Origin: CAVQUE01 sp046290435
GTDB lineage: Bacteria > Actinomycetota > Acidimicrobiia > Acidimicrobiales > UBA8592
DNA: 64,000 nt
Reading direction: 5' to 3'
Assembly: GCA_046290435.1 (NCBI GenBank)
Contig: JBKAGO010000035.1
Span: forward strand, 1 to 64,000
In this document: piece by piece, positions 25,351 through 33,916 of the stretch
Layout of the letters: each line of letters starts with the position of its first letter
Position numbering within the stretch: position 1 is the stretch's first letter
The notes under the pieces: model-generated
What the model was told of the DNA's origin: nothing
Database searches by the model: none
The model's input: only the letters and a program-made list of their open reading frames with translations
Translations under genes and position numbers: made by a program

Positions 25351-27165
25351 TCAGCCATCCGGTTCGGTGTCGCTGTCGCGTTCGGCCACCGCATCTGCGG
25401 CCTGACGGGCGTGATAACTGCTACGGGTGAGCGGTCCGGCCTCGACGTGGCCGATACCCATTGCCCGGCCTGCCGCTGCGAGTTCTGCGAACTCGTCGGG
25501 ATGCCACCACCGATCGATCGGGACATGATTGGTGGTGGGGCGCAGATACTGGCCGATCGTGACGATGTCGGTACCGATGGCGGCGAGGTCCGCGAGGGTG
25601 GCCTCGACCTCGTCGGGGCGCTCCCCCATGCCCACGATGATCGACGTCTTCGTGGTGAGCCCCGCCTGCTTGGCCCGAGCGAGGACCGCCAGGCTGCGGG
25701 CGTAGCCGGCCGAAGGGCGCACCGCCCGCTGCATGCGAGGCACCGTCTCGATGTTGTGGTTCAACACGTCGGGGCGTGCGGAGATGACGACATCGAGCGC
25801 TGCGGCGTCGCCGCGCAGGTCGCTGATGAGGACCTCGACCCGGGTATCGGGGCAGCGGGTGCGGATGGCCTCGATCGTGGCGGCGACCGCGGCGGCGCCG
25901 CCATCGGGGAGGTCATCGCGAGCGACCATCGTGACCACCGCGTGGCGCAGTGCCATCCGCTCGACGGCGTCCGCGACCCGGGCGGGTTCGTCGGGGTCGG
26001 CAGCGAGGGGCTTGCGGGTGTCGACGAGACAGAAACCGCAGGCACGAGTGCAGCGTTCGCCGAGGATCATGAACGTGGCGGTGCCGTCGTTCCAACAATC
26101 GAAGATGTTGGGACACCCCGCCTCCTCGCAGACGGTGACGAGGTCGAGGTCGCGCATGACGGACTTGATGCGGCGGTACTCGGGTCCCATGTCGGCCTTG
26201 ACGCGCATCCATTCGGGCTTGCGCTCACCGATGTCGAGTCCCGCCTCCACACCCGCGGCGGCGAGACGACCCCGCAGGCGCACCGAGACGCCGGTCGATG
26301 GGACCGCCGGGCTCGCATCGATGGCGGACGCAGCCGTGGCGGCGGGCCGAGGGATCTCGCCCGGTCCCTCGCCTCGGCTGAACGCACTGAGGTCCTCGGG
26401 GCGGTGACGCCACGCCACGTCGTGGCGGGTGCTGCCCGGGCCGCCCCAACGCTCGGTGGCCACACCGGCAATTGCGTCGGCGACTGCACGCATGCCCACG
26501 TCGATGCCCGCGGCACGCAGCGATGTCACCGGCTTGCCGACGATGCCACACGGGACGATGGCATCGAAGAAGGCCATGTCGGGATCGACATTGAGGGCGA
26601 ACCCGTGCATGCTGCGGCCGCGTGCCAACCGGACGCCGACCGCAGCGATCTTGCGGGGCGAGGGCCCGTGGGGTTCGACCCAGACGCCGGGGAAGTCGTC
26701 GAGGCGTCCACAGTCGGGCAGGCCCAGCGCGGCCAGCGCATCGATGACGACCTGCTCCACCGCGGCGACATGGGCCGCGGTATCGGCCATGCCGCCGCCG
26801 CGGCGGCCGACGACGTTGACGATGGGATAGCCGACCAGCTGCCCGGGTCCGTGGTAGGTGATGTCGCCGCCACGGTCGACGTGGACGACCTCGGCGCCGA
26901 CGGTCTCGGGATCGACCAGCAGGTGCTCGAGATCGCCACGAGCCCCCAGGGTGAACACGTGGGGATGCTCGCAGAGCAGCAGGTGACCTGCGTCGCCGTG
27001 CACGAACAGGCCGTGCTGGAGCGACAGCGCTTCCCGGTACGGCACCGTGCCGAGCCATCGCACGTGCAGCGGCGATTCGGTCCAGCGGCGTGCGCCGGCG
27101 CGCGGAGACGGTCGAGCGATCGCCGATCGCGATGGAGCGGGCGCCAGCGCGGAGCGCTCCCCCAT
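25351..27165 (-). CDS. lipB-lipA: fused octanoyltransferase-lipoyl synthase (LipB-LipA)
   Basis: One uninterrupted 604-residue frame that contains both enzymes of lipoate biosynthesis. Residues about 30-250 are LipB: GARGD, the RGGDITYHGPGQLVGYP block, the catalytic lysine in RKIAAVGVR and the catalytic cysteine in VPCGIVGKPVTSL. After a linker of about 50 residues, residues about 310-600 are LipA: the auxiliary cluster motif CEEAGCPNIFDCWN, the radical-SAM motif CTRACGFC and the final RSSYHA serine. Both halves keep all key residues. LipB attaches octanoate to E2 or GcvH, and LipA inserts sulfur. ATG 27165 overlaps the stop of the E2 gene by one base (TGATG), with GAGGT 6 bases upstream. Confidence 0.92.
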   Translation of the reverse strand: MGERSALAPAPSRSAIARPSPRAGARRWTESPLHVRWLGTVPYREALSLQHGLFVHGDAGHLLLCEHPHVFTLGARGDLEHLLVDPETVGAEVVHVDRGGDITYHGPGQLVGYPIVNVVGRRGGGMADTAAHVAAVEQVVIDALAALGLPDCGRLDDFPGVWVEPHGPSPRKIAAVGVRLARGRSMHGFALNVDPDMAFFDAIVPCGIVGKPVTSLRAAGIDVGMRAVADAIAGVATERWGGPGSTRHDVAWRHRPEDLSAFSRGEGPGEIPRPAATAASAIDASPAVPSTGVSVRLRGRLAAAGVEAGLDIGERKPEWMRVKADMGPEYRRIKSVMRDLDLVTVCEEAGCPNIFDCWNDGTATFMILGERCTRACGFCLVDTRKPLAADPDEPARVADAVERMALRHAVVTMVARDDLPDGGAAAVAATIEAIRTRCPDTRVEVLISDLRGDAAALDVVISARPDVLNHNIETVPRMQRAVRPSAGYARSLAVLARAKQAGLTTKTSIIVGMGERPDEVEATLADLAAIGTDIVTIGQYLRPTTNHVPIDRWWHPDEFAELAAAGRAMGIGHVEAGPLTRSSYHARQAADAVAERDSDTEPDG

Positions 27166-28928
27166 CAGGTGACCTCGGTGGACCAGTCGCGGGTCTCGAT
27201 GATCGTGCGCAGATGGTCCAGGAACGCGGCGACGTAGGCGCCGTCGAAGGCCCGATGGTCCCACGCCAGGGCCAGGATGCCGACCGAATGGATGCCGATC
27301 GATTCGTTGCCGTCAGCGTCGGCGACGACCACCGGCTTGCGGCGGATGCCGTCGGTGGACAGGATCGCCACCTGGGGCTGGTTGATGATGGGGAACTGCA
27401 TCAGCGTCCCGTACTGGCCGGGATTGGTGATGGTGAAGGTGCCGCCGGTGATCTCGTCTGCCGACAGCTTCTTCGACCGGGCCCGTCCGGCGAGGTCGTT
27501 GATCTCGCGGCTCAGCGCCCGCAACCGCTTGGTCTCCGCAGCCTTCACGACCGGGGCGAGGAGGCCCTGGAAGTCGAGATCGACCGCGATGGCGAGGTTG
27601 ACCTCGTCGTGGAGGATCAACTCGTCGTCGCCGACGCTTGCGTTGATGTGGGGGAACTCACGCAGCGCGTCGACCAGGGCCCGTGCGATGAACGGCAGGT
27701 AGGTGAGGCTGAAGCCCTCCTCGGTCTTCCATTCCGAACGATGCGCCCGGCGCACCTTCTCGACGCCCTCGAAGTCGACCTCGACGGCGGTGAGGACGTG
27801 GGGCGACACCTGCTTGGACTGCACCATGTACTGCGCGGTCAGCCGGCGGATGTTGTTCATCGGGACGCGCCGCTCGTCGCCGCCGACACCAGCCGCTGCT
27901 CGGGCAGCCGGCGCAGGCGCAGCAGGTGCCGGCGCTGGTGCCGGCGTCGGTACGGCTGCAGGTGCCGTGACCGTGCCCGCAGCAGGCGCAGGGGCGGGGG
28001 CCGGGGCGGCCGCCGGCAGGGCTTCGGCACCGGGGCGGCGGCCCGAGGCTATGGCCGACTCGACGTCGCTGCGGGTGATGCGGCCACCGACCCCGGTGCC
28101 GGTGATGGTGGTGGGGTCGATGCCGGCCTGGTTGATGAGACGACGGACCACCGGCGACAGCGGGAGGTCCGAGGCGGCATCGGCCGGCGCCGCTGCCGGC
28201 TCGGAGGCAGGTGCGGCCGCAGGAGGCTCCGGTGCAGGAGTCGGTGCTGCGGCAGCGGGCGTCGGTGCAGGAGCGGCGGGGGCCGGCGCCGGGGCCGAAC
28301 CAGGCGGCGCGACGACCGCCAGGACCATCCCGACCTCGGCGATCTCACCCTCGGGCACCCGGATCTCGGCCAGCACGCCACCGACCGGCGACGGCACCTC
28401 CGAATCGATCTTGTCGGTGGAGACCTCGAACAGGACCTCGTCCTCGGCGACGGTGTCGCCCACCGTCTTGAACCACCGCGTGATCGTCCCCTCGGTCACC
28501 GTCTCGCCCAACTGAGGCATCGTGACGTCGGTGCCCGGGCCCGCGGGCGCAGCCTCGGCCGGCGCTGCGATCTCGCTCTGGAGGGCAGGTGCGGGTGCGG
28601 GCTCGGCCGGGGTGGGTCCCGGTGCCGGCGCGTCCACGGGGGGCGCCTCGACCGCAGGGGCCTCCACTGTCGGCGTCGCTGTGGGGACCTCGCTGCCGTC
28701 GGACAGCACCGCCAGGACCATCCCGACCTCGGCGATCTCACCCTCGGGCACCCGGATCTCGGCCAGCACGCCACCGACCGGCGACGGCACCTCCGAATCG
28801 ACCTTGTCGGTGGAGACCTCGAACAGGACCTCGTCCTCGGCGACGGTGTCGCCCACCGCTTTGAACCACCGCGTGATCGTCCCCTCGGTCACCGTCTCGC
28901 CCAATTGGGGCATTGTCACTTCTGCCAT
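27165..28928 (-). CDS. sucB: 2-oxo acid dehydrogenase E2 (dihydrolipoamide acyltransferase), two lipoyl domains
   Basis: A 587-residue E2, probably of 2-oxoglutarate dehydrogenase. Two lipoyl domains (about 1-75 and 130-205), each with the lipoylated lysine in STDKVDSE or STDKIDSE, are joined by Ala/Pro linkers. A peripheral-subunit binding domain (SPVVRRLINQAGID) sits near residue 265. The catalytic domain from about 355 ends with the DHRAFDGA active site. The two lipoyl domains are nearly identical in DNA as well. The start at 28928 follows GAGGAG. Gene order lpd, E2, lipBA places the lipoylated substrate beside its modifying enzyme. Confidence 0.92.
   Translation of the reverse strand: MAEVTMPQLGETVTEGTITRWFKAVGDTVAEDEVLFEVSTDKVDSEVPSPVGGVLAEIRVPEGEIAEVGMVLAVLSDGSEVPTATPTVEAPAVEAPPVDAPAPGPTPAEPAPAPALQSEIAAPAEAAPAGPGTDVTMPQLGETVTEGTITRWFKTVGDTVAEDEVLFEVSTDKIDSEVPSPVGGVLAEIRVPEGEIAEVGMVLAVVAPPGSAPAPAPAAPAPTPAAAAPTPAPEPPAAAPASEPAAAPADAASDLPLSPVVRRLINQAGIDPTTITGTGVGGRITRSDVESAIASGRRPGAEALPAAAPAPAPAPAAGTVTAPAAVPTPAPAPAPAAPAPAARAAAGVGGDERRVPMNNIRRLTAQYMVQSKQVSPHVLTAVEVDFEGVEKVRRAHRSEWKTEEGFSLTYLPFIARALVDALREFPHINASVGDDELILHDEVNLAIAVDLDFQGLLAPVVKAAETKRLRALSREINDLAGRARSKKLSADEITGGTFTITNPGQYGTLMQFPIINQPQVAILSTDGIRRKPVVVADADGNESIGIHSVGILALAWDHRAFDGAYVAAFLDHLRTIIETRDWSTEVT
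28328..28503 (-). repeat. lipoyl-domain coding repeat, copy 2
   Basis: This stretch matches 28718-28910 almost base for base; the few differences include GATCTTG versus GACCTTG and CGTCTTG versus CGCTTTG. It encodes the second lipoyl domain of the E2 subunit. Near identity including third codon positions indicates recent duplication or gene conversion. Confidence 0.85.
28718..28910 (-). repeat. lipoyl-domain coding repeat, copy 1
   Basis: This encodes the first lipoyl domain of the E2 subunit and is nearly identical in DNA to 28328-28503. Confidence 0.85.
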
Positions 28929-28975
28929 GGATTTCTTCTCCTCGAAGGACCGGTGGGCGGCGCAGGTCTGGTTGC

Positions 28976-30385
28976 TCAGCCGTGCAGGGACCGGCCCGTG
29001 AGGGCCAGCACCGACTCGCCGAACAGTTCGCTCATGGTGGGATGGGGTTGGATGAACTCGGCGACCTCGTCGACGGTGGCCTCCCAGTTGACGGCCAGGT
29101 AGCCCTGGCCGAGCTGTTCGGTCACCCACGGGCCGGCCATGTGGACACCGAGGATCTGGCCCCCGGTCCCGTCGGCCTGACGTTCCGCGATGATCTTGAC
29201 CATCCCGTCGGTCTCGCCGACGATCATCGCCCGCCCATTGCCTGCGAAGCGGTGCTTCGACACGACGACGTCGTAACCGGCCTCGGCGGCCGAGGCCTCG
29301 GTGTGGCCGGCGAAGGCGACCTCGGGATGGCAGTAGATCGCCCAGGGAACACGCCCGTAGTCGATCGGCAGGACGGACTCGCCCAACATGTGCTTCACGA
29401 CCATGATCGCCTCGGCGAAACCGATGTGGGCCAACTGGGGCGTGGCCACGAGGTCACCGATCGCATACACGCCGGCCTCGTGGGTGCGACACAGCTGATC
29501 CACCGCGACGAATCCGCGCTCGTCGACCTGCACCGCGGTGCCCTCGAGCCCCAACAGATCCGAGTAGGGCCGGCGGCCGACGCTGACCACGACCATCTCG
29601 ACGTCGAGTTCGGTGCCGTCGCCGAGCGCCACCACGGTTCCGCCCTCGCGTGGCGTGTGCCCTGCGACGGTGACACCGGTGCGGACGTCGATACCGCGCT
29701 TGGTGAAGGCACGGTGCACGACCTTGGTGACGTCGTCGTCGCAGCCGCCGAGGATCTTCGGCAGTGCCTCGACGATGGTCACCGAGGTGCCGAAGTCGGC
29801 GAGCGTGGAGGCGAACTCGCAGCCGATCGCGCCACCGCCGATGATGACGGCCGAGGCCGGGACCCGATCGATGGACAGCAGCTCGTCGGACGTCACGACG
29901 ACGCGTCCGTCGACGTCGAAGCCGGGGATGGTGCGGGGCTTCGATCCGCTGGCGAGCACCACGTGCGCGCCACGCACCCGGACCTCCCCGGAGCTCCCAC
30001 CACTGATCGAGACGACGTGGTCGGCCCCGAGCGAGCCGGCGCCGTCGAACAACGTGACCTTGCGGCCCTTCAACAGGCCCGTGACCCCGGCGGTGAGCTG
30101 ATCGATGACGCGCTGTTTGCGTTCCATCGTCTTGGCGAGGTCGAGCGTGGGCGCAGCGGTGTTGACCCCGAACTCGTCGGCATGGCGCACGGTGCGGAGT
30201 ACGTGCGCGGTTTCGAGGAGTTCCTTGGCGGGGATGCAGCCGACATGCAGACACGTGCCGCCGATCTTGTGCATCTCGATCATGGCCACGTCGAGCCCGG
30301 CGGCAGCGCCATAGAGCGCCGAGGCATAGCCTCCCGGCCCGCCACCGATCACCACCAGGTCGAAATCCGTCACGTCATTGGCCAT
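28976..30385 (-). CDS. lpdA: dihydrolipoyl dehydrogenase (E3)
   Basis: A 469-residue flavoprotein that reoxidises dihydrolipoamide on E2 subunits with NAD. FAD motif GGGPGGYASA, redox-active disulfide GGTCLHVGCIPAK, NAD motif IGGGAIGCEFAS and the C-terminal catalytic His-Glu in HPTMSE are intact. I use ATG 30385 rather than the frame's first start at 30403, because MANDVTDFDLVVIGGGPGG is the usual N-terminus. It is followed after 47 bases by the E2 gene; the two and lipBA read as one operon. Confidence 0.93.
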   Translation of the reverse strand: MANDVTDFDLVVIGGGPGGYASALYGAAAGLDVAMIEMHKIGGTCLHVGCIPAKELLETAHVLRTVRHADEFGVNTAAPTLDLAKTMERKQRVIDQLTAGVTGLLKGRKVTLFDGAGSLGADHVVSISGGSSGEVRVRGAHVVLASGSKPRTIPGFDVDGRVVVTSDELLSIDRVPASAVIIGGGAIGCEFASTLADFGTSVTIVEALPKILGGCDDDVTKVVHRAFTKRGIDVRTGVTVAGHTPREGGTVVALGDGTELDVEMVVVSVGRRPYSDLLGLEGTAVQVDERGFVAVDQLCRTHEAGVYAIGDLVATPQLAHIGFAEAIMVVKHMLGESVLPIDYGRVPWAIYCHPEVAFAGHTEASAAEAGYDVVVSKHRFAGNGRAMIVGETDGMVKIIAERQADGTGGQILGVHMAGPWVTEQLGQGYLAVNWEATVDEVAEFIQPHPTMSELFGESVLALTGRSLHG

Positions 30386-30451
30386 GGCTGGGACTGTAGC
30401 CACCGTTCGGGCACTCTCCCAGCACCGCTGCCCACCATGGGTGGTCGAAGC

Positions 30452-30541
30452 TCACCTGGCGATCAGTACCTGCACCGTGAATGCCACGAGAATGGCGAGG
30501 CCACACAACAACGAGGCCAGGATCAGCATGCGTGTGCTCAC
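30452..30541 (-). CDS. possible 29-residue membrane peptide
   Basis: On the minus strand GTG 30541 (or ATG 30529) opens a short frame that is almost pure membrane helix (LILASLLCGLAILVAF) ending VLIAR. It fills the gap before lpdA and is on the same strand. The clean hydrophobic pattern argues for a real small membrane protein, but the ribosome site is weak and I cannot test conservation. Confidence 0.4.
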   Translation of the reverse strand: MSTRMLILASLLCGLAILVAFTVQVLIAR

Positions 30542-30678
30542 CCGGTCGAGGCTACCGGTCCGACCTCGAGGCCCCAAGGGGTCCTTCGGAGGCGGCGGAC
30601 CGGCGACCTCTGCTACCTTTTCGGCGTGCCGTGAGCAGCGGCACGACGCGGGCGGACGAGACAGGGCAAGGCAGATCG

Positions 30679-32247
30679 ATGAACGACGACGCGATCCAGG
30701 CGGCGCTCGTGCTCTTCCGGGCGTCGGCCGGCCTGCGGCCCGCGGCGGTCGGTGACGCCGCCCGTCGCGTCGTCCTCGCCCAGGCGATGCTGGATCGACT
30801 CGACGACGTCGGTCTCGACACGTGGCCCGAGCGTTCGCTGCGGCGCCGTGCTTCGCTCCGCCCGCAATCGGCGCGCGATGAACTGCTGACCGGCGGACGC
30901 AACGGCGTTCTGGCCTGCCTGCTCGCCGATCTCGCCGGCGCCCTCGCCCGATCGACCACCGCCGGTGGCGCCCGCCAGACGGCTGCGCTGCTGCGTTCGG
31001 TGCAGGGTCTGGAGGACGTCGCCACCGCCATCGAGCACCGCTACGAGCGTGCCGACGGGCGTGGTCATCCCCAGGGACTCAGCGGTGCCGACATCCCCGT
31101 GGCCGCTCGTCTGGTGGCGCTCACCGACGTGCTGGTGGGCAACAGCCGGCGCGCCCCACTCGACTGGGAGCGCCGGATCGAGACCATGAAGGACAGTGCC
31201 GGCGCCGCGCTCGATCCGGGGCTCGCGCAGTTGGCCTACGACACCGTCGAGGACGTCGCGGTGCGCCGGGCGGTCGAGAGCGCGACCGCCGAGGTCGCGA
31301 TCGCCATCGTGAGTCGCCACGGCGCCCCGAGCCCCGGCCTCGCCGGCGTCGCGCATCTCCTGCATCAGCTCCACGATCCGATCGAGCTCGCCGACGGTCT
31401 GCTGCGCCAGGCGTGGCCGACCATGCACTTCGGTTCGGTCGGCCTGACCCGTCTCGACGGCCGCGAGCCGACAGGCATCGTGCTGGGCCCCGAGCCCGCC
31501 CTCGACCTGGCCCACGTGTTCGACATCACCGCAGGCAGCGTCGTGCGAGCCGACGGGCTGATCGCGGTGCCCGTGCTCGAGCCCGACGGCGCCATCTGGG
31601 GCGCCATCTGGGGACGACCGCGTTCGGCGGTCGCCGCGGCGCACGTCGCCATGGCCGACCTCGAGAGCCTCGAGCTGATCGCGGCAACCGTGGGCGGCGC
31701 CCTGGCCCGGACCCGCCACGAAGCCGACCTCACCGCCCAGGCGCGTCGCGATCAGCTGACCGGGCTCGCCAACCGTCGCCACCTCGAGGGCGAGCTGGAC
31801 CACATCTTCGACGGACCCGAATCCGCCCGTGTCGACGTCGCACTCATCATGTGCGATGTCGACGGGCTCAAGACCGTCAACGACACCCGGGGTCACGCCG
31901 CCGGCGACGACGTGCTCCGCGCCGTCGCCCGTGTCCTCGAACGCGCCCTCGAGGGCTTCGACGGCTTCGCCGCCCGGCTGGGCGGCGACGAGTTCTGCCT
32001 CGTGCTGCGCAGCGGCGGCATCATGCACGCCCAGACCGTCGCCCGACGAGCCACGGCGGGCGTCGCGACCTCGGTAGCCGGTGACGTCGGGCTGTCGTGT
32101 GGCATTGCGTACGCAGCCCGGGCCGGAAGCCCCGGCGAGCTGCTCAGCGGCGCCGACCTTGCCCAGTACCAGGTCAAGTCTCGCCGGCCGGGCAACGGTC
32201 GCTCCGCCGATGGCGTCCCCGGCCGCCGTCGCCGCCGCGACCGCTGA
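30679..32247 (+). CDS. GGDEF diguanylate cyclase with degenerate HD-GYP-like region
   Basis: A 522-residue soluble signalling protein. Residues about 1-185 resemble an HD-GYP domain whose signature is altered: HRYERADGRGHPQGL stands where HHERxDGxGYPxGL is expected, so phosphodiesterase activity is doubtful. A GAF-like region follows (about 215-345). The C-terminal GGDEF domain starts at ARRDQLTGLANRRHLEGELD and has an intact RLGGDEF active site, so it should make cyclic di-GMP. An RxxD inhibitory site was not clearly seen. It lies 41 bases before the DprE2 gene on the same strand. Confidence 0.85.
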   Translation: MNDDAIQAALVLFRASAGLRPAAVGDAARRVVLAQAMLDRLDDVGLDTWPERSLRRRASLRPQSARDELLTGGRNGVLACLLADLAGALARSTTAGGARQTAALLRSVQGLEDVATAIEHRYERADGRGHPQGLSGADIPVAARLVALTDVLVGNSRRAPLDWERRIETMKDSAGAALDPGLAQLAYDTVEDVAVRRAVESATAEVAIAIVSRHGAPSPGLAGVAHLLHQLHDPIELADGLLRQAWPTMHFGSVGLTRLDGREPTGIVLGPEPALDLAHVFDITAGSVVRADGLIAVPVLEPDGAIWGAIWGRPRSAVAAAHVAMADLESLELIAATVGGALARTRHEADLTAQARRDQLTGLANRRHLEGELDHIFDGPESARVDVALIMCDVDGLKTVNDTRGHAAGDDVLRAVARVLERALEGFDGFAARLGGDEFCLVLRSGGIMHAQTVARRATAGVATSVAGDVGLSCGIAYAARAGSPGELLSGADLAQYQVKSRRPGNGRSADGVPGRRRRRDR

Positions 32248-32288
32248 CATCCACGGCTGCAGGTCCCGGCGGGGCCACACTGACCGGC

Positions 32289-33044
32289 GTGCGCAGCGCA
32301 ACCGGTTCCCTCCAGTCCGTCCTCGTGCTCGGGGGGCGCTCCGAGATCGCCCATGCGATCCTCGGCGCACTCGACCCGGCCCGCCTCGAGCGTGTCGTCA
32401 CGGCATCACGTCCCGGCGGCAGCGACCGAGCACACCCTGCCCCTGTGCCGACGTCGGCGACCATCGAGCACCTCGACTACGACGCGACCGATCCGCAGGC
32501 TCATCAGCGGGTGGTCGCCGCGGCAGCCGAACCCGGCGACCTCGACCTGATCATCGTCGCGTTCGGCCGCCTCGGCGACCCCTTCGACCTCGAAGCCGAC
32601 CCTGCCACCACCGCTGATCTGGTCGATCTCAACGGCGCAGCTGCATGTGCTGCGGCGCACGCTGCCGTTCGGCGCCTCACCGAGCAGGGCCACGGCACCC
32701 TGGTAGTGCTGTCGTCGGTCGCCGCCCAGCGGGTGCGACGCGAGAACGCCCCCTACGCGGCGGGCAAGGCCGCGCTCGACGCCTATACCCGGGCGCTCAT
32801 CGACATGACCCACGGCACAGCCGTGCGGGTCGTGCTGGTACGTCCCGGCTTCGTCCGTGGCCGCATGACCGAGGGGCGTCCCGCCGCACCGCTCGCGACG
32901 ACGCCGTCAGCGGTCGCACGCGATGTCGTGGCTGCGATCGGCGACGACCGCTCCGCCATCGTCTGGAGCCCCGGCAGTCTGCGTGCCGTCATGGCCGGTC
33001 TGGTGGCAGCTCCCGGTTTCCTCTGGCGCCGGCTCACCCGTTGA
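32289..33044 (+). CDS. dprE2: decaprenylphospho-2-keto-ribose reductase-like SDR
   Basis: A 251-residue short-chain dehydrogenase. The nucleotide motif VLVLGGRSEIAHAI, the SSVAAQRVRRENAPYAAGKAA catalytic block (Ser, Tyr, Lys) and the RPGFVRGRMTEG loop match DprE2. DprE2 reduces decaprenylphospho-2-keto-D-erythro-pentose to decaprenylphospho-arabinose. It starts at GTG 32289. The assignment is strengthened by the UbiA prenyltransferase and DprE1 oxidase directly downstream, giving all three late steps in one operon. Confidence 0.88.
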   Translation: MRSATGSLQSVLVLGGRSEIAHAILGALDPARLERVVTASRPGGSDRAHPAPVPTSATIEHLDYDATDPQAHQRVVAAAAEPGDLDLIIVAFGRLGDPFDLEADPATTADLVDLNGAAACAAAHAAVRRLTEQGHGTLVVLSSVAAQRVRRENAPYAAGKAALDAYTRALIDMTHGTAVRVVLVRPGFVRGRMTEGRPAAPLATTPSAVARDVVAAIGDDRSAIVWSPGSLRAVMAGLVAAPGFLWRRLTR

Positions 33045-33046
33045 TC

Positions 33047-33916
33047 ATGGCGCGCGCCGTGGTGCTCCTCGAGGCGATCAGGCCGCGCCAGTGGGTGAAG
33101 AACCTCCTCGTGGCGGCAGCGCCCGCCGCAGCGACCGAACTCGGCGATCCCGAGGTGGCCGGGCGAACCGTGGTCGCGTTCGCCGTCTTCACGATGGCCG
33201 CCGGCGCCACCTACCTCGGCAACGACGCCGCCGACGCATCCATCGACCGCCTCCACCCGACCCGCCGGAACCGCCCTGTCGCCTCGGGGCGGCTCGACCC
33301 GAGGACCGCGCAGGTCGCGGCGGCGGTGCTGGCGACGGTGGCCCTGGCCATCGCCTGGGCGACGGCACCCGCGCTCGCTGCCGTGATCGCCGTCTACCTG
33401 GGCGTGAACATCGCGTACTCGCTCGGCATGAAGCGGGTGCCCGTGCTCGAGCTCGCCGCTGTCGCCAGCGGCTTCGCGCTCCGGGCGATCGGCGGAGGCG
33501 CCGCCACCGATGTCGCGCTCTCGACCGCGTTCGTCGTGGTCGTGTCAGCCGTCTCGGTGCTCATCGTGAGCGCCAAGCGCGGCGCCGAACTGGCCCGCAC
33601 CAATGGCATCGACGGCCGCCTCGTCCTCCGCTACTACACGACCAGAGGCCTGGGTCGGGTCCGGGTGATCGCCTCGATGGTGGCGGTCATCGCCTACGCC
33701 GCATGGGTGTTCACCGCCGATGTCATCGACGGGACCGCGGCAACGGTGTCGGCGACCGTGTCACTCCTCGCGTTCGCCGGCTCGATCGCGAGCTACGAGC
33801 GCGCGGTCGATGCCGGGCTCGGTGAGGACCCAGAGGAGATCCTGCGCCTCGACCGCCGTCTGCAGGTGCTCGCCCTGGCCTGGGTCGCCAGCTACGGGAT
33901 CGCGATCCATGTCTGA
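33047..33916 (+). CDS. ubiA: UbiA-family decaprenyl-phosphate phosphoribosyltransferase
   Basis: A 289-residue membrane protein with about eight to nine helices. The polyprenyl-phosphate binding motif NDAADASIDRLHPTRRNRP (NDxxDxxxD) is present near residue 62, and a second acidic motif region lies near YYTTRGLGR. In mycobacteria this family (Rv3806c) joins phosphoribose to decaprenyl phosphate, the first membrane step before DprE1 and DprE2. It begins 3 bases after the dprE2 stop and overlaps dprE1 by 8 bases. Confidence 0.87.
   Translation: MARAVVLLEAIRPRQWVKNLLVAAAPAAATELGDPEVAGRTVVAFAVFTMAAGATYLGNDAADASIDRLHPTRRNRPVASGRLDPRTAQVAAAVLATVALAIAWATAPALAAVIAVYLGVNIAYSLGMKRVPVLELAAVASGFALRAIGGGAATDVALSTAFVVVVSAVSVLIVSAKRGAELARTNGIDGRLVLRYYTTRGLGRVRVIASMVAVIAYAAWVFTADVIDGTAATVSATVSLLAFAGSIASYERAVDAGLGEDPEEILRLDRRLQVLALAWVASYGIAIHV

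Noticed and set aside
25342..27237. Plus-strand frame of about 630 codons opposite the lipB-lipA fusion
   Set aside because: It mirrors the real gene; codon bias and motifs are on the minus strand only.
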